DNA of 51,797 nucleotides from an uncultured Flavobacteriaceae bacterium (GCA_913048115.1 CAJWVI010000011.1:1-51797); one strand, 5' to 3'. Positions 1 to 8,784 are shown, counted from the stretch's first letter. The notes: generated by a model from the sequence alone, not told the origin. Made by a program: numbers and translations.

Positions 1-567
1 CACCCCTTTGAGGACACCTCTGGTAGAGAGATGACCAACTGGCAAGACGGTTTGTATGGAGTATTTATAGACTTTAAAAAGCAAAAAGCGGCTATAACGC
101 ATTTGTTAGCTGAGTTTACCTACACAAAAAACATGAGTAATATACCTGTATCTATTAGTGGGGCCGATAATTATTTTAATAACGGTATCTACAAATCTGG
201 CTGGACCTACCATGGCAATACCATAGGCTCTCCCTATTTTACTCCAGAACCTGTTGATGCTAATGACATCACCAATGGGGTAATAGTAGGTGATAACAGA
301 TTTGCAGCCTTTAATCTTGGCGCTAATGGGTATGTAAAATGGTTGCCTTACAAAATAATGTTAAGCCACACCACTTATTATGGATGGTTTAACCAAGAGT
401 ATGAGCAGTATCCAGTACAAATCTCTGGAATTCTAGATATAGTGATACCACAAGATAAGTTCAACCTGCCTTTTGATGTTGCTGCATGTTTTGCCTTTGA
501 CGCAGGCAGCTATAGACCCAAGAATTTTGGCGCTTTTTTAAGTATTACAAAAACAGGTGGTTTTTAA
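1..567 (+). CDS. Wzi-like capsule assembly / outer-membrane beta-barrel protein, C-terminal part
   Basis: The frame is open from base 1, so the gene starts left of the window and only about 188 C-terminal residues are present. An internal ATG at 31 should not be taken as the start. The visible part has alternating aromatic and polar stretches typical of barrel strands, and a block containing GADNYFNNGIYKSGWTY followed by IGSPYF. That block resembles the Cap_assemb_Wzi family (PF14052) as found in Bacteroidota. Wzi-type proteins sit in the outer membrane and help attach capsular polysaccharide. The family call is from recalled motif pattern only; a different outer-membrane barrel is possible. 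A hairpin overlapping the stop codon may end transcription. Confidence 0.6.
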   Translation, partial: HPFEDTSGREMTNWQDGLYGVFIDFKKQKAAITHLLAEFTYTKNMSNIPVSISGADNYFNNGIYKSGWTYHGNTIGSPYFTPEPVDANDITNGVIVGDNRFAAFNLGANGYVKWLPYKIMLSHTTYYGWFNQEYEQYPVQISGILDIVIPQDKFNLPFDVAACFAFDAGSYRPKNFGAFLSITKTGGF

Positions 568-576
568 AACCCTGTT
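552..576 (+). terminator. possible intrinsic terminator overlapping the stop codon
   Basis: AACAGG (552-557) pairs with CCTGTT (571-576), with an inner GGTT/AACC helix and one bulged T. A loose T-rich stretch follows. The stop codon lies inside the hairpin, which is compact but plausible. Confidence 0.4.
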
Positions 577-622
577 CTATTTTAATAGCCTAGTTTTTTA
601 AACTTCTAAGGCTCTTTTCTAC

Positions 623-630
623 TATCTTTG
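623..630 (+). promoter_or_regulatory. -7 box TATCTTTG for the FAD dehydrogenase gene
   Basis: Exact match to the Bacteroidota -7 consensus TAnnTTTG. Seven bases separate it from the ATG at 638, so the predicted transcript has almost no leader. No clear -33 TTTG is seen. Confidence 0.5.
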
Positions 631-637
631 CTAGCTT

Positions 638-2197
638 ATGAGTACACTAGTACAAATTTCTATTCTACCCCGCCAACAAGAAGATACTTCTTTTATTTTG
701 GAGCTTGCTTTGCAAAAAGCCAAACTCCGTGGTATAGATATTAAAGACTGGCGCATCCGTAAACGCTCTATAGACGCGAGGCGTGAACCCATAAAAATAA
801 ATTTACAAGTAGAATTTTGGCTTAATGATGAGCAAAGAATTCAAGTTCCCCCTTTTATACCCAAGGATGTCTCTAATAAAAGAGAGATTGCCATCATTGG
901 AGCTGGTCCTGCTGGTTTGTATGCAGCATTACGCGCCGTTGAAGCGGGGTTTAAACCCATTATTTTTGAGCGTGGTAAAGATGTAAGAGAGCGCCGCAGA
1001 GATTTGGCAGCTATAAATAAAGAACAAACCGTAAACCCAGAATCTAATTACTGTTTTGGAGAGGGCGGCGCAGGAACCTACAGCGATGGTAAATTATATA
1101 CAAGAAGCAAAAAAAGAGGCAATGTGTTAAAAGCCATAGAGTGGTTTGTACATTTTGGCGCAGATCCAGACATACTAGTAGATGCCCACCCACACATAGG
1201 GACCAACAAACTTCCCAAAATTATCACCGCCATGCGAGAGGCTATTATTGCCGCTGGAGGACAGGTACATTTTAATGCTAAAATGACAGATGTTATTGTC
1301 AAGGATAATGCTATCAGTGGCATTCAAATTAATGATAGCCAGACCTATTTTTTTTCTGAGCTTATTTTAGCCACTGGGCACTCGGCTAGAGATATTTTTT
1401 ATTTATTACATAAAAAAAATATTACCATAGAGGCCAAGCCCTTTGCCCTTGGGGTTAGGGTAGAGCATCAGCAGCAGCTTATAGATACCATACAATACCA
1501 CGGCGATGGAGAAAACCCATACCTGCCACCAGCCTCATACGCCCTGGTAGAACAAGTAGATGGGCTAGGGGTGTACTCTTTTTGTATGTGTCCTGGAGGT
1601 ATTATAGCGCCCTGCGCCACTAACCAGCAGGAAGTTGTAACCAATGGTTGGAGCCCTAGTAAACGCAATAACCCCTACGCTAATTCTGGCATAGTGGTGA
1701 GTGTGAGCCCCCAAGATTTACCAAACTACACTCCAGAGAACCCCTTTGTGTGTTTAGAGTTTCAGCAGGAAGTAGAAAAGACTTGCTGGGAGGCTGCCGG
1801 TAAAACCCAGCGCGTTCCTGCCCAAAGAATGGTAGATTTTGTAGAAGGTAACATTTCAAAAGATTTTCCAAAAACCTCCTACCAACCTGGTATTGTGTCT
1901 GTAGATTTAAATGTTGTTTTGCCCAAACTAATAACTAAGCGGCTACAAAAAGCTTTTGTAGCCTTTGGTAAAAAAATGAAAGGGTATTACACCAACCAAG
2001 CGGTGTTGCATGCTCCAGAAAGTAGGACCTCCTCACCGGTGCTAATTCCACGCAGTAAAGATACCCTAGAGCATATAGATATAAAGGGCCTATATCCTTG
2101 CGGAGAGGGCGCAGGATATGCCGGAGGAATTATATCTGCGGCCATAGATGGTATAAACTGTGTAGATGCAATTGTCAAAAAGCTAAAACTTTCTTAA
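638..2197 (+). CDS. NAD(P)/FAD-dependent oxidoreductase (COG2509-type dehydrogenase)
   Basis: The 519-residue protein has about 80 N-terminal residues of its own, then a Rossmann FAD-binding motif GAGPAG (residues 88-93) ending in an acidic residue (FERG) for the ribose. Further on is NYCFGEGGAGTYSDGKLYT, characteristic of the uncharacterised FAD-dependent dehydrogenases of COG2509. The C-terminus carries the second FAD contact, YPCGEGAGYAGGI, as in the HI0933/GidA-like flavoprotein group. It is presumably cytosolic; the substrate is unknown. The ATG at 638 is preceded by a -7 box 7 bases upstream, which supports this start. The family is solid, but no specific reaction can be assigned. Confidence 0.85.
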   Translation: MSTLVQISILPRQQEDTSFILELALQKAKLRGIDIKDWRIRKRSIDARREPIKINLQVEFWLNDEQRIQVPPFIPKDVSNKREIAIIGAGPAGLYAALRAVEAGFKPIIFERGKDVRERRRDLAAINKEQTVNPESNYCFGEGGAGTYSDGKLYTRSKKRGNVLKAIEWFVHFGADPDILVDAHPHIGTNKLPKIITAMREAIIAAGGQVHFNAKMTDVIVKDNAISGIQINDSQTYFFSELILATGHSARDIFYLLHKKNITIEAKPFALGVRVEHQQQLIDTIQYHGDGENPYLPPASYALVEQVDGLGVYSFCMCPGGIIAPCATNQQEVVTNGWSPSKRNNPYANSGIVVSVSPQDLPNYTPENPFVCLEFQQEVEKTCWEAAGKTQRVPAQRMVDFVEGNISKDFPKTSYQPGIVSVDLNVVLPKLITKRLQKAFVAFGKKMKGYYTNQAVLHAPESRTSSPVLIPRSKDTLEHIDIKGLYPCGEGAGYAGGIISAAIDGINCVDAIVKKLKLS

Positions 2198-2261
2198 AAC
2201 TTCTTTTAGCACCTAAACCAAGGCTAGGGTTGTGTTATCTTTATACTAAAATTACCACTCG

Positions 2262-2720
2262 TTGATTAAAGATTCTATCATTACATTTTTATGGAGTATT
2301 TCACCCTTTGGAGAAGCCAAAGTAGGGATACCTTATGGTATATTTCAAGATCTAAATATTTTTTGGGTTTTATTTATAAGTATTGTGGCAAACATTTTGG
2401 TTTTCCCTATCATGATGTTTTTTTTAGAGCATATTAATAGAAATCTTTTGAGATGGCACCCCTACAGAACAATGGCCCTCTGGATTGCTCGAAGAGCCAA
2501 AACAGGTTCTGGAGATAAAATTAAAAAATATGGGTTTTGGGGTTTAATATTTTTTGTAATGATTCCTTTACCAGGAACAGGTGTATATGCGGGAAGTATT
2601 GCTGCATACATATTTAAAATTAAACCAAAAGTAGCCTTTAAAGCAAACGCAATTGGTATTTCAATTTCTTCTCTTATTGTTTGGGCAACTACTCTGTTAG
2701 CTTATAAAGGCATGGCATAG
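2262..2720 (+). CDS. small multidrug-export family membrane protein (COG2426)
   Basis: The 152-residue integral membrane protein has about four hydrophobic segments: near residues 5-20, 33-55, 90-110 and 127-148. The N-terminal SPFGEAKVGIPYGI and the later MIPLPGTGVYAGS are hallmarks of the family PF06695, named for small multidrug export although direct transport evidence is thin. The best start is TTG at 2262, because the next in-frame ATG would remove the conserved GEAKVGIP segment. The gene is convergent with a tiny minus-strand ORF whose stop codon begins three bases after this one. Family assignment is good; the physiological role is unknown. Confidence 0.75.
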   Translation: MIKDSIITFLWSISPFGEAKVGIPYGIFQDLNIFWVLFISIVANILVFPIMMFFLEHINRNLLRWHPYRTMALWIARRAKTGSGDKIKKYGFWGLIFFVMIPLPGTGVYAGSIAAYIFKIKPKVAFKANAIGISISSLIVWATTLLAYKGMA

Positions 2721-2723
2721 CCT

Positions 2724-2888
2724 TTAATTTATTTTTGAAACACTAGCTTGGTTTATTTTTTCTTGTAATGCTTTTAGTTTTTCTTTTCTAGAGGCTTTCT
2801 CTTTGGCTACTTTATTCTTTTTTTGTGCCATGAGCCTGGCGTGCTTGGCTTTGTTTTTTGTGTTTTTTGCACCTGTTTTTTTTGACAT
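2724..2888 (-). CDS. 54-residue Lys-rich small basic protein
   Basis: An ATG at 2888 opens a 54-codon frame ending in TAA at 2724-2726. The protein starts MSKKTGAKNTKNKAKHARL and continues with Lys/Ala/Glu-rich helical sequence, about one third Lys or Arg. It has no hydrophobic core, so it is likely an extended or helical nucleic-acid or ribosome-binding peptide. It is too regular in codon use and composition to look like a shadow, no longer frame overlaps it, and it sits tail to tail with the gene at 2262. Function is unknown. Flavobacterial ribosomes carry small lineage-specific proteins, so a ribosome-associated role is one guess. Confidence 0.55.
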   Translation of the reverse strand: MSKKTGAKNTKNKAKHARLMAQKKNKVAKEKASRKEKLKALQEKINQASVSKIN

Positions 2889-3044
2889 AATAGTATTAAT
2901 TATCTATAAATTAGTATGGGTGTAAACACCCTGCAGTTCAATTAAAGCTTACTATTTTTTGTTTGTATTTCTTTAAAAAAAATTTAAACAAATATATTAA
3001 AACAATTAATGATTATTTTTAACGTTTAGATTAAGTTATTTAGA

Positions 3045-3052
3045 TATTTTTG
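3045..3052 (+). promoter_or_regulatory. -7 box TATTTTTG upstream of the secreted barrel gene
   Basis: Matches TAnnTTTG, 47 bases upstream of the ATG at 3100, in an AT-rich region. A leader of about 40 bases is implied. No -33 element is recognisable. Confidence 0.4.
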
Positions 3053-3099
3053 AAATTCCCAAAAAAGCATCCAGATGTTTTTTAGATTATATACGATAC

Positions 3100-3753
3100 A
3101 TGAAAAACCTCACGCTTACGCTACTAATTTTTTGTTGTTTTAGTGCAATTGCACAAAATGATAATTTTAATAAATTTTCTATTGAAACTTCATACGGTTT
3201 AAACCACCCTGTATCTCCCAAGGAGATTATTAGAAGCTATGATGGTATTCAAGCCGCAGATTTTTCTGAGTTTAAACACTTTGATCTAGGAGCTCGATAC
3301 ATGCTAAGTAGTGTATATGGTTTTAGTTTAAAGTTTGCCTATGATCGTTTTCAATATGATGGTTCAAACTTGGCCACAAGTTTTTATAGAATTGGTGCTG
3401 AGACTGTTGTAAATTTGTCTAAATTATTAAATACTTCATTTAACAGGCGTAGAACCTTTGAGATTCAAGCCCATGGTGGTGTAGGACTTTCTATTGCGAA
3501 ATCAAAATCTAGAACTGGAAAAGATAGAATAGGAAATATAATATTAGGTGTTAGACCTATATTTAAAATCTCTAATAGCATTGCATTAACCACAGATCTA
3601 AGTTATATTGTTAATTTTAAACAGCATTATGATTACGGTGGAACAAGTGTGTACTCTACAAGCCCAGAAGGGGTTGTTGGTGGTTTTGTTAATTTTAGCG
3701 TGGGTTTGAACTTTTATTTTGGAGATAGAAGATACCATGCAGATTGGTATTAA
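3100..3753 (+). CDS. secreted outer-membrane beta-barrel protein (OmpA/porin-like fold)
   Basis: The 217-residue protein begins with a signal peptide (MKNLTLTLLIFCCFSAIAQ, cleavage after residue 18 or 19). The rest alternates short beta-strand patterns with turns and ends in FYFGDRRYHADWY, with an aromatic terminal residue near the end as in 8-stranded barrels. A central SFNRRRTFEIQAHGGVGLS segment fits a strand-turn-strand. It resembles the outer-membrane protein beta-barrel families common in Bacteroidota, with no peptidoglycan-binding domain attached. It stands alone, convergent with mnmE. A specific role cannot be read from sequence. Confidence 0.7.
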   Translation: MKNLTLTLLIFCCFSAIAQNDNFNKFSIETSYGLNHPVSPKEIIRSYDGIQAADFSEFKHFDLGARYMLSSVYGFSLKFAYDRFQYDGSNLATSFYRIGAETVVNLSKLLNTSFNRRRTFEIQAHGGVGLSIAKSKSRTGKDRIGNIILGVRPIFKISNSIALTTDLSYIVNFKQHYDYGGTSVYSTSPEGVVGGFVNFSVGLNFYFGDRRYHADWY

Positions 3754-3777
3754 TAGCTACTAGACTCTAAAATTCTA

Positions 3778-5175
3778 TTACTTTCCGATACAGAAATTAG
3801 CAAATATATTGCCCAATAAATCATCATTGGTGATTTCTCCAGTGATTTCTCCAAAGTGATACAAAGCCTGCCTAATATCTATAGCCATAAGGTCTCCGCT
3901 GAGTCCTGCGTCAATACCATTTTGCACGTTATTAATCTCTTCTAGTGCTTTTAATAGCGCATCATAATGGCGCGTATTGCTTACAATGGTTTCATTGTTT
4001 CTAAGGGCTCCCGTGTTTACAAACTCAAGCAGCGTTGTCTTTAACTCTTCAACACCTTCACCAGTCTTTGCAGCTATTAATTGCAAATTATCTATGCTAG
4101 CTTTTAGTTGTTCTTTTTCTCTTCCTGTAATTTTATCGGCCTTATTACCAATTATAACCAATGCTTTTTGAGGATATTTATTCTTGATTTTCCCTATTTC
4201 AACCTTTAGAGATGTTATAGCAGCATTGCTTTGAGAGAACTGGGTGCTATCTAAAAGAAACACAACTACTTGTGCCTGTTCTATTTTTTCAAAGGTTTTT
4301 TTAATACCTAGGCCTTCTATGGTGTCTGTGGTTTCTCTTATTCCTGCCGTATCTATAAACCTAAAACCAATACCGCCAATACTTATTTCGTCTTCAATGG
4401 TATCTCTAGTGGTTCCAGCAATGTCACTTACAATAGCACGCTCTTCATTAAGCAGGGCATTGAGTAGGGTAGACTTTCCAACATTTGGTTCTCCAACAAT
4501 AGCAACTGGAATTCCATTTTTCAACACATTACCGGTGGCAAAAGAATCAATGAGGCGCTTTAATACAAATGATATTTTAGTAATTAAGGTTTGAAAATCG
4601 TTTCTATTTGCAAAGGCTACATCTTCCTCTGCAAAGTCTAGCTCTAGTTCTATGAGCGATGCAAAATTGAGCAACTCATCCCGCAGTGTAGCTATTTCTG
4701 AAGAAAAACCACCACGCATTTGTTGTATGGCTAATTGATGGCTTGCAGCACTATCACTTGCAATAAGATCTGCAACAGCTTCAGCCTGGCTTAGGTCCAT
4801 CTTGCCCTGTAAGAAAGAACGTAGCGTAAATTCACCCGCTGTAGCCATCCTGGCCGATTTCCGGAGACATAGCTGAATAATTTCTTGTTGTATAAATGCA
4901 CTACCGTGACAAGAGAACTCGATTGTGTCTTCTCCGGTATAACTATTTGGGTTTTTAAAAATAGTAGCCAACACTTCATCAATAATTCTGCTACCATCTT
5001 TAATATGGCCTAAATGTACTGTATGTGTTTTTTGATTTGCCAATACTTTGCCAGATACAGATTCAAAGATCTGTGAAGCAATAGCAATAGCGTCATCTCC
5101 AGATAGTCTAATCACTGCAATAGCTCCAGCCCCCGAGGGTGTTGCTAATGCTACTATTGTGTCTTGATGTGTCAT
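3778..5175 (-). CDS. mnmE: tRNA uridine-5-carboxymethylaminomethyl modification GTPase MnmE
   Basis: The 465-residue protein has the full MnmE layout. An N-terminal tetrahydrofolate-binding domain starts DTIVALATPSGAGAIAVIRLSG. A helical domain follows, with the G domain inserted: P-loop GEPNVGKS at 228-235, AGTTRDT, DTAGIRET at about 275, and NKAD. The C-terminal FCIGK supplies the conserved Cys (residue 462). With MnmG it modifies the wobble U of several tRNAs in the cytosol, using potassium-stimulated GTP hydrolysis. The ATG at 5175 gives the standard N-terminus. A TATTTTTG box lies 31 bases upstream. Length and all motifs are normal. Confidence 0.97.
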   Translation of the reverse strand: MTHQDTIVALATPSGAGAIAVIRLSGDDAIAIASQIFESVSGKVLANQKTHTVHLGHIKDGSRIIDEVLATIFKNPNSYTGEDTIEFSCHGSAFIQQEIIQLCLRKSARMATAGEFTLRSFLQGKMDLSQAEAVADLIASDSAASHQLAIQQMRGGFSSEIATLRDELLNFASLIELELDFAEEDVAFANRNDFQTLITKISFVLKRLIDSFATGNVLKNGIPVAIVGEPNVGKSTLLNALLNEERAIVSDIAGTTRDTIEDEISIGGIGFRFIDTAGIRETTDTIEGLGIKKTFEKIEQAQVVVFLLDSTQFSQSNAAITSLKVEIGKIKNKYPQKALVIIGNKADKITGREKEQLKASIDNLQLIAAKTGEGVEELKTTLLEFVNTGALRNNETIVSNTRHYDALLKALEEINNVQNGIDAGLSGDLMAIDIRQALYHFGEITGEITNDDLLGNIFANFCIGK

Positions 5176-5206
5176 AGGTACCTGTGGTATGTGCTTTTAT
5201 GTGTTG

Positions 5207-5214
5207 CAAAAATA
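5207..5214 (-). promoter_or_regulatory. -7 box for mnmE
   Basis: On the minus strand this reads TATTTTTG, a TAnnTTTG match, 31 bases upstream of the mnmE ATG. No clear -33 TTTG. Confidence 0.45.
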
Positions 5215-5299
5215 AACATTTATCATAGAGTATAGGTATCTTAATAGTACCTTGTAACATTTATTGTTTTCTAATTACTAATAGCATAAATAATATATT

Positions 5300-5413
5300 G
5301 TGACCAAGCATAAACCAAATAACAATCCCGTTTTAAAAAGTGTACTTATTTTTTTAATAGTGTCTATCGTGGCCTATGTACTTACTACGATCGTTATTAA
5401 ATATCTAGCCTAA
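5300..5413 (+). CDS. possible 37-residue single-span membrane peptide
   Basis: A GTG at 5300 opens a 37-codon frame ending at 5413. It has a polar N-terminus (TKHKPNNNPVLKS) followed by one hydrophobic helix (VLIFLIVSIVAYVLTTIVI). The stop lies 4 bases before the ATG of the DUF4870 gene at 5418, so the two could be co-translated. The layout of short basic head then single membrane span is not random-looking, but the start codon is GTG and there is no comparative support here. It could instead be leader sequence for the next gene. Confidence 0.35.
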   Translation: MTKHKPNNNPVLKSVLIFLIVSIVAYVLTTIVIKYLA

Positions 5414-5417
5414 TTAT

Positions 5418-5780
5418 ATGGAGGTTTATAATCCAACCTACAAAAGAAAAGACACCAAGCTATTGGTGGTGACCCATTTATGCCAATTACTCACCTTTGT
5501 GTCTGGTTTTGGCGGCTTGGTTGTCCCACTTATTTTATGGTTAAGCCAGCGTGATAAAATAGAAGAAATGGACTGCCACGGTAAACAAATAGTAAACTTT
5601 CAATTAAGTATCATTTTGTTTAGTTTGTTGAGCATTCCATTAATTTTTTTGTTTGGCCTTGGTGTTTTAACCTTGATAGCTCTTGGAGTGGCTAGTTTTG
5701 TTTTGCCAATTGTTAACGCAATAAGAGCCAATAATGAACAGCTCCCTCTTAGGTATCTAACCATTGGCTTTATTAAGTAA
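5418..5780 (+). CDS. DUF4870 (Tic20-like) membrane protein
   Basis: The 120-residue protein has three or four membrane spans at roughly 15-40, 60-80 and 82-105, separated by a conserved polar stretch DCHGKQIVNFQLSI. The HxKQ-x-NFQ pattern after the first hairpin is typical of DUF4870, a family related in fold to the chloroplast import component Tic20. The function in bacteria is unknown. It may be co-expressed with the short membrane ORF just upstream, and it ends at a strong bidirectional terminator. Two related proteins occur at 39.3-40.0 kb. The ATG at 5418 is the only sensible start. Confidence 0.75.
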   Translation: MEVYNPTYKRKDTKLLVVTHLCQLLTFVSGFGGLVVPLILWLSQRDKIEEMDCHGKQIVNFQLSIILFSLLSIPLIFLFGLGVLTLIALGVASFVLPIVNAIRANNEQLPLRYLTIGFIK

Positions 5781-5799
5781 GCGATCCCTTAATTTATAT

Positions 5800-5838
5800 A
5801 TATTAAAAAGTCCCGCAGATAGCGGGACTTTTTAATAT
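5800..5838. terminator. strong bidirectional intrinsic terminator between DUF4870 gene and dnaN
   Basis: A perfect 17-bp stem (5800-5816 with 5822-5838) around the GC core GTCCCGC, with a 5-base loop AGATA. Flanking A and T runs make it work on both strands for these convergent genes. Confidence 0.9.
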
Positions 5839-5853
5839 TAAGTAAAATACAGA

Positions 5854-6972
5854 TTAGCTATTTAACATCACTGGCATTACCAGCATTGTAACCAATTCTC
5901 CTTCATCCAATCCATCTACAGGTGTTAAAATTCCTGCACGGTTTGGTAAGCTCATTTCTAGTGATACTTCTTCACTAGTAAGGTTGTTTAACATTTCTGT
6001 TAAAAAACGAGAGTTAAAACCAATTTGCATGTCATCTCCTTGGTAATCACAGGTTAGGCGCTCTTCTGCTTTATTGCTATAATCAATATCTTCTGCAGAA
6101 ATATTAAGTTCTGCACCCGCTATCTTTAAGCGTATTTGATGTGTCGTTTTATTTGAAAAAATAGACACACGGCGCACACTGTTTAAAAACTGGTTGCGAT
6201 CGATACTTAGTTTGTTTGGGTTCTCTTTAGGGATTACCGCTTCATAGTTTGGATACTTACCATCAATCAAGCGGCAAATTAAAACGGTTTGATCAAAGGT
6301 GAATTTTGCGTTACTTTCATTATACTCAATAGTAACTTCTTGCTCACTTCCAGCCAAAATACTCTTCAATAAATTTAAAGGTTTTTTAGGCATGATAAAC
6401 TCTGCGCTTTGAGAAGCTGCAACATCTGTGCGCGTATATTTTACAAGTTTGTGAGCATCTGTGGCTACAAAGGTTAACCCTTCTGTAGAGAACTGGAAAA
6501 ACACGCCACTCATCACGGGGCGCAAATCATCATTACCGCTTGCAAAAATTGTTTTACTAATTGCCGTGGCTAAAATATCACCTTGAAGCATCGTAGATGT
6601 TGGGTCTTTTAACTCAATAGCGCTTGGAAACTCATCTCCTGAAGCATATGCCAATGCATATTTACCGTGGTTAGAACTTATTTCTACGGTATTATTATCT
6701 TCTATGGTAAAGGTTAAGGGCTGCTCAGGGAATGTTTTTAGAGTATCTAGCAACAAGCGTGCAGGAATACATACAATTCCTTTTTCGCTGCTTTCTACCG
6801 TAAGATTTGATGAAATTGTTGTTTCTAAATCTGATGCAGAAACCGTTAATGAGCTACCGTCCAAATCAAACAAAAAATTGTCAAGAATTGGTAAGGTGTT
6901 ATTGTTATTTATAATGCCACCAAGCACTTGTAATTGCTTGAGCAGGTAAGAACTAGATACAATGAATTTCAT
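5854..6972 (-). CDS. dnaN: DNA polymerase III sliding clamp, beta subunit
   Basis: The 372-residue protein matches the clamp in length and in its three repeated domains. It starts MKFIVSSSYLLKQLQVLGGII, has the typical DLETTI in domain 1 and ATDAHKLV in domain 2, and closes with the conserved MLVMPVMLNS tail (MPM/L signature). As a ring-shaped dimer it tethers the replicative polymerase to DNA. In many bacteria dnaN follows dnaA; here it lies downstream of gldG on the same strand, with 117 bases between them, and has its own TATATTTG box. A hairpin terminator follows. No missing residues were noticed. Confidence 0.97.
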   Translation of the reverse strand: MKFIVSSSYLLKQLQVLGGIINNNNTLPILDNFLFDLDGSSLTVSASDLETTISSNLTVESSEKGIVCIPARLLLDTLKTFPEQPLTFTIEDNNTVEISSNHGKYALAYASGDEFPSAIELKDPTSTMLQGDILATAISKTIFASGNDDLRPVMSGVFFQFSTEGLTFVATDAHKLVKYTRTDVAASQSAEFIMPKKPLNLLKSILAGSEQEVTIEYNESNAKFTFDQTVLICRLIDGKYPNYEAVIPKENPNKLSIDRNQFLNSVRRVSIFSNKTTHQIRLKIAGAELNISAEDIDYSNKAEERLTCDYQGDDMQIGFNSRFLTEMLNNLTSEEVSLEMSLPNRAGILTPVDGLDEGELVTMLVMPVMLNS

Positions 6973-7042
6973 GTAATTTGTTTTCTAGAGGTTATTTTTA
7001 TTTTTGAAATGTGTCTTACTAGATAGATAAGAACCCTTATTA

Positions 7043-7050
7043 CAAATATA
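7043..7050 (-). promoter_or_regulatory. -7 box for dnaN
   Basis: Reads TATATTTG on the minus strand, 70 bases upstream of the dnaN ATG, in the gap after gldG. It suggests dnaN can be transcribed independently of the gld operon. Confidence 0.45.
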
Positions 7051-7089
7051 TCTCAAATGTAGCACACTACACCACGAACTTATCAACAC

Positions 7090-8784
7090 TTAGTGTTGGT
7101 ATTTCTTCTTGCGTAAGAAGGCAAACAGAAGGCCAAAAACCCCAAGAGCTATCAAGGGAAGCACTAGGTGCGCTCCCTGCCATAGAATACGCGTTTCTTG
7201 GACTTTTTGCGGGTCTAAAAATGGTATAGAAATTTTCTTGGTACGTATGTTTATAAGTCCCGTGTCGTCCAGTAAATAGTCGACCGCATTTAATAAGAAG
7301 TCATTATTCCCAAACATGGTTTGCGTCATCTTATCAAAGCCTGTTGGAAGGGGCCTTGATTTATCAAATTGATTGGTAATAATATCTCCATCACTTACAA
7401 TCACCATTTTTGTTTCCAGGCTTTGATCTCTGGCAATACTTTTATCTGAAATCTTAAAGGGTTTTACTCTGTTTTTTAAAGCAGAGGTAAAGCGTCCTTC
7501 CAATAAAATGGCTAAAGGAAGCTCTCCTGCAGAAAACTCTTGTGGATTAGGCCCTTGATTTACAGTCTTTAAATTGGCAGGTATAGCGGTGTCAAAATTA
7601 ATTTCATGAGGTGTAATCGCTACTGCAGAAACAGGAGAGGAGCTCAATAAAATAGTCTTCTTTACAGTATTCTCTAAAAGTGTTATTGGAGACGGATACT
7701 CAAATTTAACTCCTTCAATATTAGTTACAATAGGATGTCCACTAGCACTTGAGGATAATGGATAATAAAACCAAGGGTACCTTTTGTATTTAGAATCGTT
7801 TTCAGTGCCTTGTGCAAGTACTATAGGGGCACTGTAAAGATCACGGACAATGGTTGGTTGAATTCTAGCACCATATTTAAAAAACAAATCATTAAGCCCT
7901 AAATCTCTCCCAACCAAGTAGCTTTTACCTGTATCTGGATCGGTTTTTTGAACCGTTGCATCTATAAGCCATAGCGAGGCTCCTCCATTCATGATATATT
8001 GGTCTAAGACATATTTCTCTGGCTCGGTAAAAGCCTCTGTTGGTTTTGCAATAACAATGAGATCAAACGATAGTAATTGGCTTAGGGTGCCTTCTGGGTT
8101 ATTTGCAACAGAGTCTAGTATAAAAGGTGCTATGCCGTAATAGCCTCTAATAGTTTTTAAAAAACTTGCAATTTTGGTGTCTTCCAGCTCACCATTTCCT
8201 TTTATAAAAGCTATACTTTTTGTTTTTGGTGTTAGCAATTGTTTAAATGCATTAGCAAAGGCGTATTCTAGATTTTGTATAGAATTTGTAATTCGCTCCT
8301 GGCTAGTAGCTCCAAGTGTGTTTTTTAGTAAAGGTATCTTTACTGTCTTACCATTATAGTAAGCCAGCGCCCAAGGATATAATCTCTCTAAGGAAACTTT
8401 GCCGTTATCTCTAAGCTCCACTTCTGTGGCAACCATACCCATCTGGTATAATTGCTTTTGTGTTTGTTCCGTACTTTCTTGATTTTCTAGAGGGCTTGAG
8501 AAGGAGTAGCTAATATTTTTATTATAGGTAGAAAACTCCTCTAGTAATTGTTTTGTTTCTCTCTGCAGCTTTTTAAACTCTGATGGAAGATTACCATCAA
8601 GTAAAACCTCTATTATAAGTGGAGCATCTATTGGAGCTATAATACTTTTGGCCTCTTGAGATACGGTATATCGTTGATCTTGAGTGAGGTCAAAACGCTT
8701 GTAGACTTGTTGGCTAATTAAATGAACCACAACAACCATATTTAATAGTAAAATACCCTTTTTTATGTTGCTATCTAACTTCAT
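7090..8784 (-). CDS. gldG: gliding motility ABC transporter component GldG
   Basis: The 564-residue protein has an N-terminal membrane span (residues about 9-25), a large periplasmic ABC-type uncharacterised transport domain (PF09822-like) with YTVSQEAKSIIAPIDAPLIIEVLLDG near the start, and a C-terminal span followed by a basic tail (FLRKKKYQH). GldG with GldF and the ATPase GldA forms the ABC transporter needed for gliding in Flavobacterium; what it transports is not settled. Its start overlaps the stop of gldF by 4 bases, which indicates translational coupling. GldA is not in this window. The identification rests on architecture, size and pairing with GldF. Confidence 0.92.
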   Translation of the reverse strand: MKLDSNIKKGILLLNMVVVVHLISQQVYKRFDLTQDQRYTVSQEAKSIIAPIDAPLIIEVLLDGNLPSEFKKLQRETKQLLEEFSTYNKNISYSFSSPLENQESTEQTQKQLYQMGMVATEVELRDNGKVSLERLYPWALAYYNGKTVKIPLLKNTLGATSQERITNSIQNLEYAFANAFKQLLTPKTKSIAFIKGNGELEDTKIASFLKTIRGYYGIAPFILDSVANNPEGTLSQLLSFDLIVIAKPTEAFTEPEKYVLDQYIMNGGASLWLIDATVQKTDPDTGKSYLVGRDLGLNDLFFKYGARIQPTIVRDLYSAPIVLAQGTENDSKYKRYPWFYYPLSSSASGHPIVTNIEGVKFEYPSPITLLENTVKKTILLSSSPVSAVAITPHEINFDTAIPANLKTVNQGPNPQEFSAGELPLAILLEGRFTSALKNRVKPFKISDKSIARDQSLETKMVIVSDGDIITNQFDKSRPLPTGFDKMTQTMFGNNDFLLNAVDYLLDDTGLINIRTKKISIPFLDPQKVQETRILWQGAHLVLPLIALGVFGLLFAFLRKKKYQH

